The notes under the pieces: generated by a model
What the model was told of the DNA's origin: nothing
Database searches by the model: none
Seen by the model: the letters and a program-made list of their open reading frames with translations, nothing else
Translations under genes and position numbers: made by a program
Shown here: in pieces, positions 63,836-64,000 of the stretch
Position numbering within the stretch: the first letter of the stretch is position 1
How the letters are laid out: each line of letters opens with the position of its first letter
Assembly: GCA_937863385.1 (NCBI GenBank)
Contig: CALMBW010000008.1
Coordinates: 33,341-97,340 of the forward strand
Reading direction: 5' to 3'
Length of the DNA: 64,000 bases
Source of the DNA: an uncultured Actinomycetes bacterium
Lineage (GTDB): Bacteria; Actinomycetota; CADDZG01; WHSQ01

Positions 63836-63920
63836 GCCGCGGTGCTGGAATGGCTTACAGGATCGGCTCAAACCCGATTGTTCCGAAAGGGACGTGTGGG
63901 TTCGAATCCCACCCGCGGCA
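63836..63920 (+). tRNA. tRNA-Leu (anticodon CAA)
   Basis: The 85-nt gene folds as a class II tRNA. The acceptor GCCGCGG (63836-63842) pairs with CCGCGGC (63913-63919). The anticodon stem ATCGG/CCGAT holds loop CTCAAAC with CAA at 63869-63871. A long variable arm is present, and the T-arm is GTGGG-TTCGAAT-CCCAC. The 3' CCA is not encoded. Confidence 0.95.
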
Positions 63921-63929
63921 CTTGTGTGA

Positions 63930-63972
63930 TGTCGCGGGGCATGGTGGACGGGTGTCGCGGAGCATAGTGGAC
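63930..63972. repeat. Tandem 20-bp repeat next to tRNA-Leu
   Basis: TGTCGCGGGGCATGGTGGAC (63930-63949) and TGTCGCGGAGCATAGTGGAC (63953-63972) differ at two positions and are spaced by 23 bp. They begin 10 bp after the tRNA. The TGT start and repeated layout resemble transposase-binding ends, but no transposase lies inside the window. Confidence 0.6.
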
Positions 63973-64000
63973 ACTCGTCAACCTTGCCCTCGCGGCTGAT

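Overview
This is a GC-rich stretch of bacterial chromosome, most likely from a deep-branching member of the Actinomycetota. Three things point there. The division cluster runs mraZ-rsmH-ftsL-ftsI-murE-mraY-murD-ftsW-murG-murC-murB-ftsQ-ftsZ-pgeF-yggS-sepF-yggT-divIVA, has SepF and DivIVA, and has no ftsA or minCD. It is followed by ileS, a DksA-like gene, lspA, rluD, dnaE, his genes and trp genes, the order seen around divIVA in Streptomyces-like genomes. Many starts are GTG or TTG, and a large class of genes appears to be leaderless (a TANNNT box 6-9 nt before the start codon and no Shine-Dalgarno). MurE carries the DNPR motif, so meso-diaminopimelate peptidoglycan is expected. The class cannot be fixed from the sequence alone.

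Layout. 1-4361 (minus strand): moxR, a DUF58 gene and a TgpA-type transglutaminase that runs off the left edge. 4433-10204: a divergent control region, then a complete dipeptide/oligopeptide ABC importer. 10227-12948: a small acidic protein, a secreted RlpA-like cell-wall protein, an HNH nuclease and a hemerythrin. 13161-18433: a membrane-associated molybdenum oxidoreductase module (diheme-type membrane subunit, NarB-like catalytic subunit, four-cluster ferredoxin, Tat-exported Rieske protein, small membrane protein, HPP transporter), best read as nitrate reduction with nitrite or nitrate transport. 18456-19830: a TolB-like lipoprotein gene between two 122-bp direct repeats, followed by a nested hairpin and a terminator.

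19933-38252: the cell-wall and division cluster. It has a clear MraZ operator, a 47-codon membrane ORF between mraZ and rsmH, tandem promoters before ftsZ, and no murF between murE and mraY. 38273-43993: a type-2 isoleucyl-tRNA synthetase with a GXHH in place of the usual HIGH motif, a DksA-like protein with a histone-H1-like tail, lspA and rluD. 44264-51048: dnaE, a YdhR-like protein, a phosphodiesterase-like lipoprotein with an unusual domain order, mscS and a zinc-ribbon protein. 51123-63556: hisDCBHA, nitrobindin, hisF, an M24 peptidase, hisI, trpE, a PRC-barrel protein with a divergent lipoprotein, then trpCBA. hisG, hisE, trpG, trpD and trpF are not in the window. 63557-64000: a 13-codon ORF with a strong ribosome site, tRNA-Leu(CAA), and a tandem 20-bp repeat at the right edge that may be the end of a mobile element.

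The strongest leads are the nitrate-reductase-like module with its Rieske subunit, the IleRS active-site variant, the [16 protein letters not shown] including two tiny ORFs (MEEA and MMP) whose stops overlap the next start codon, the structured direct repeats around the TolB-like gene, and the degenerate or rearranged hydrolase lipoproteins.
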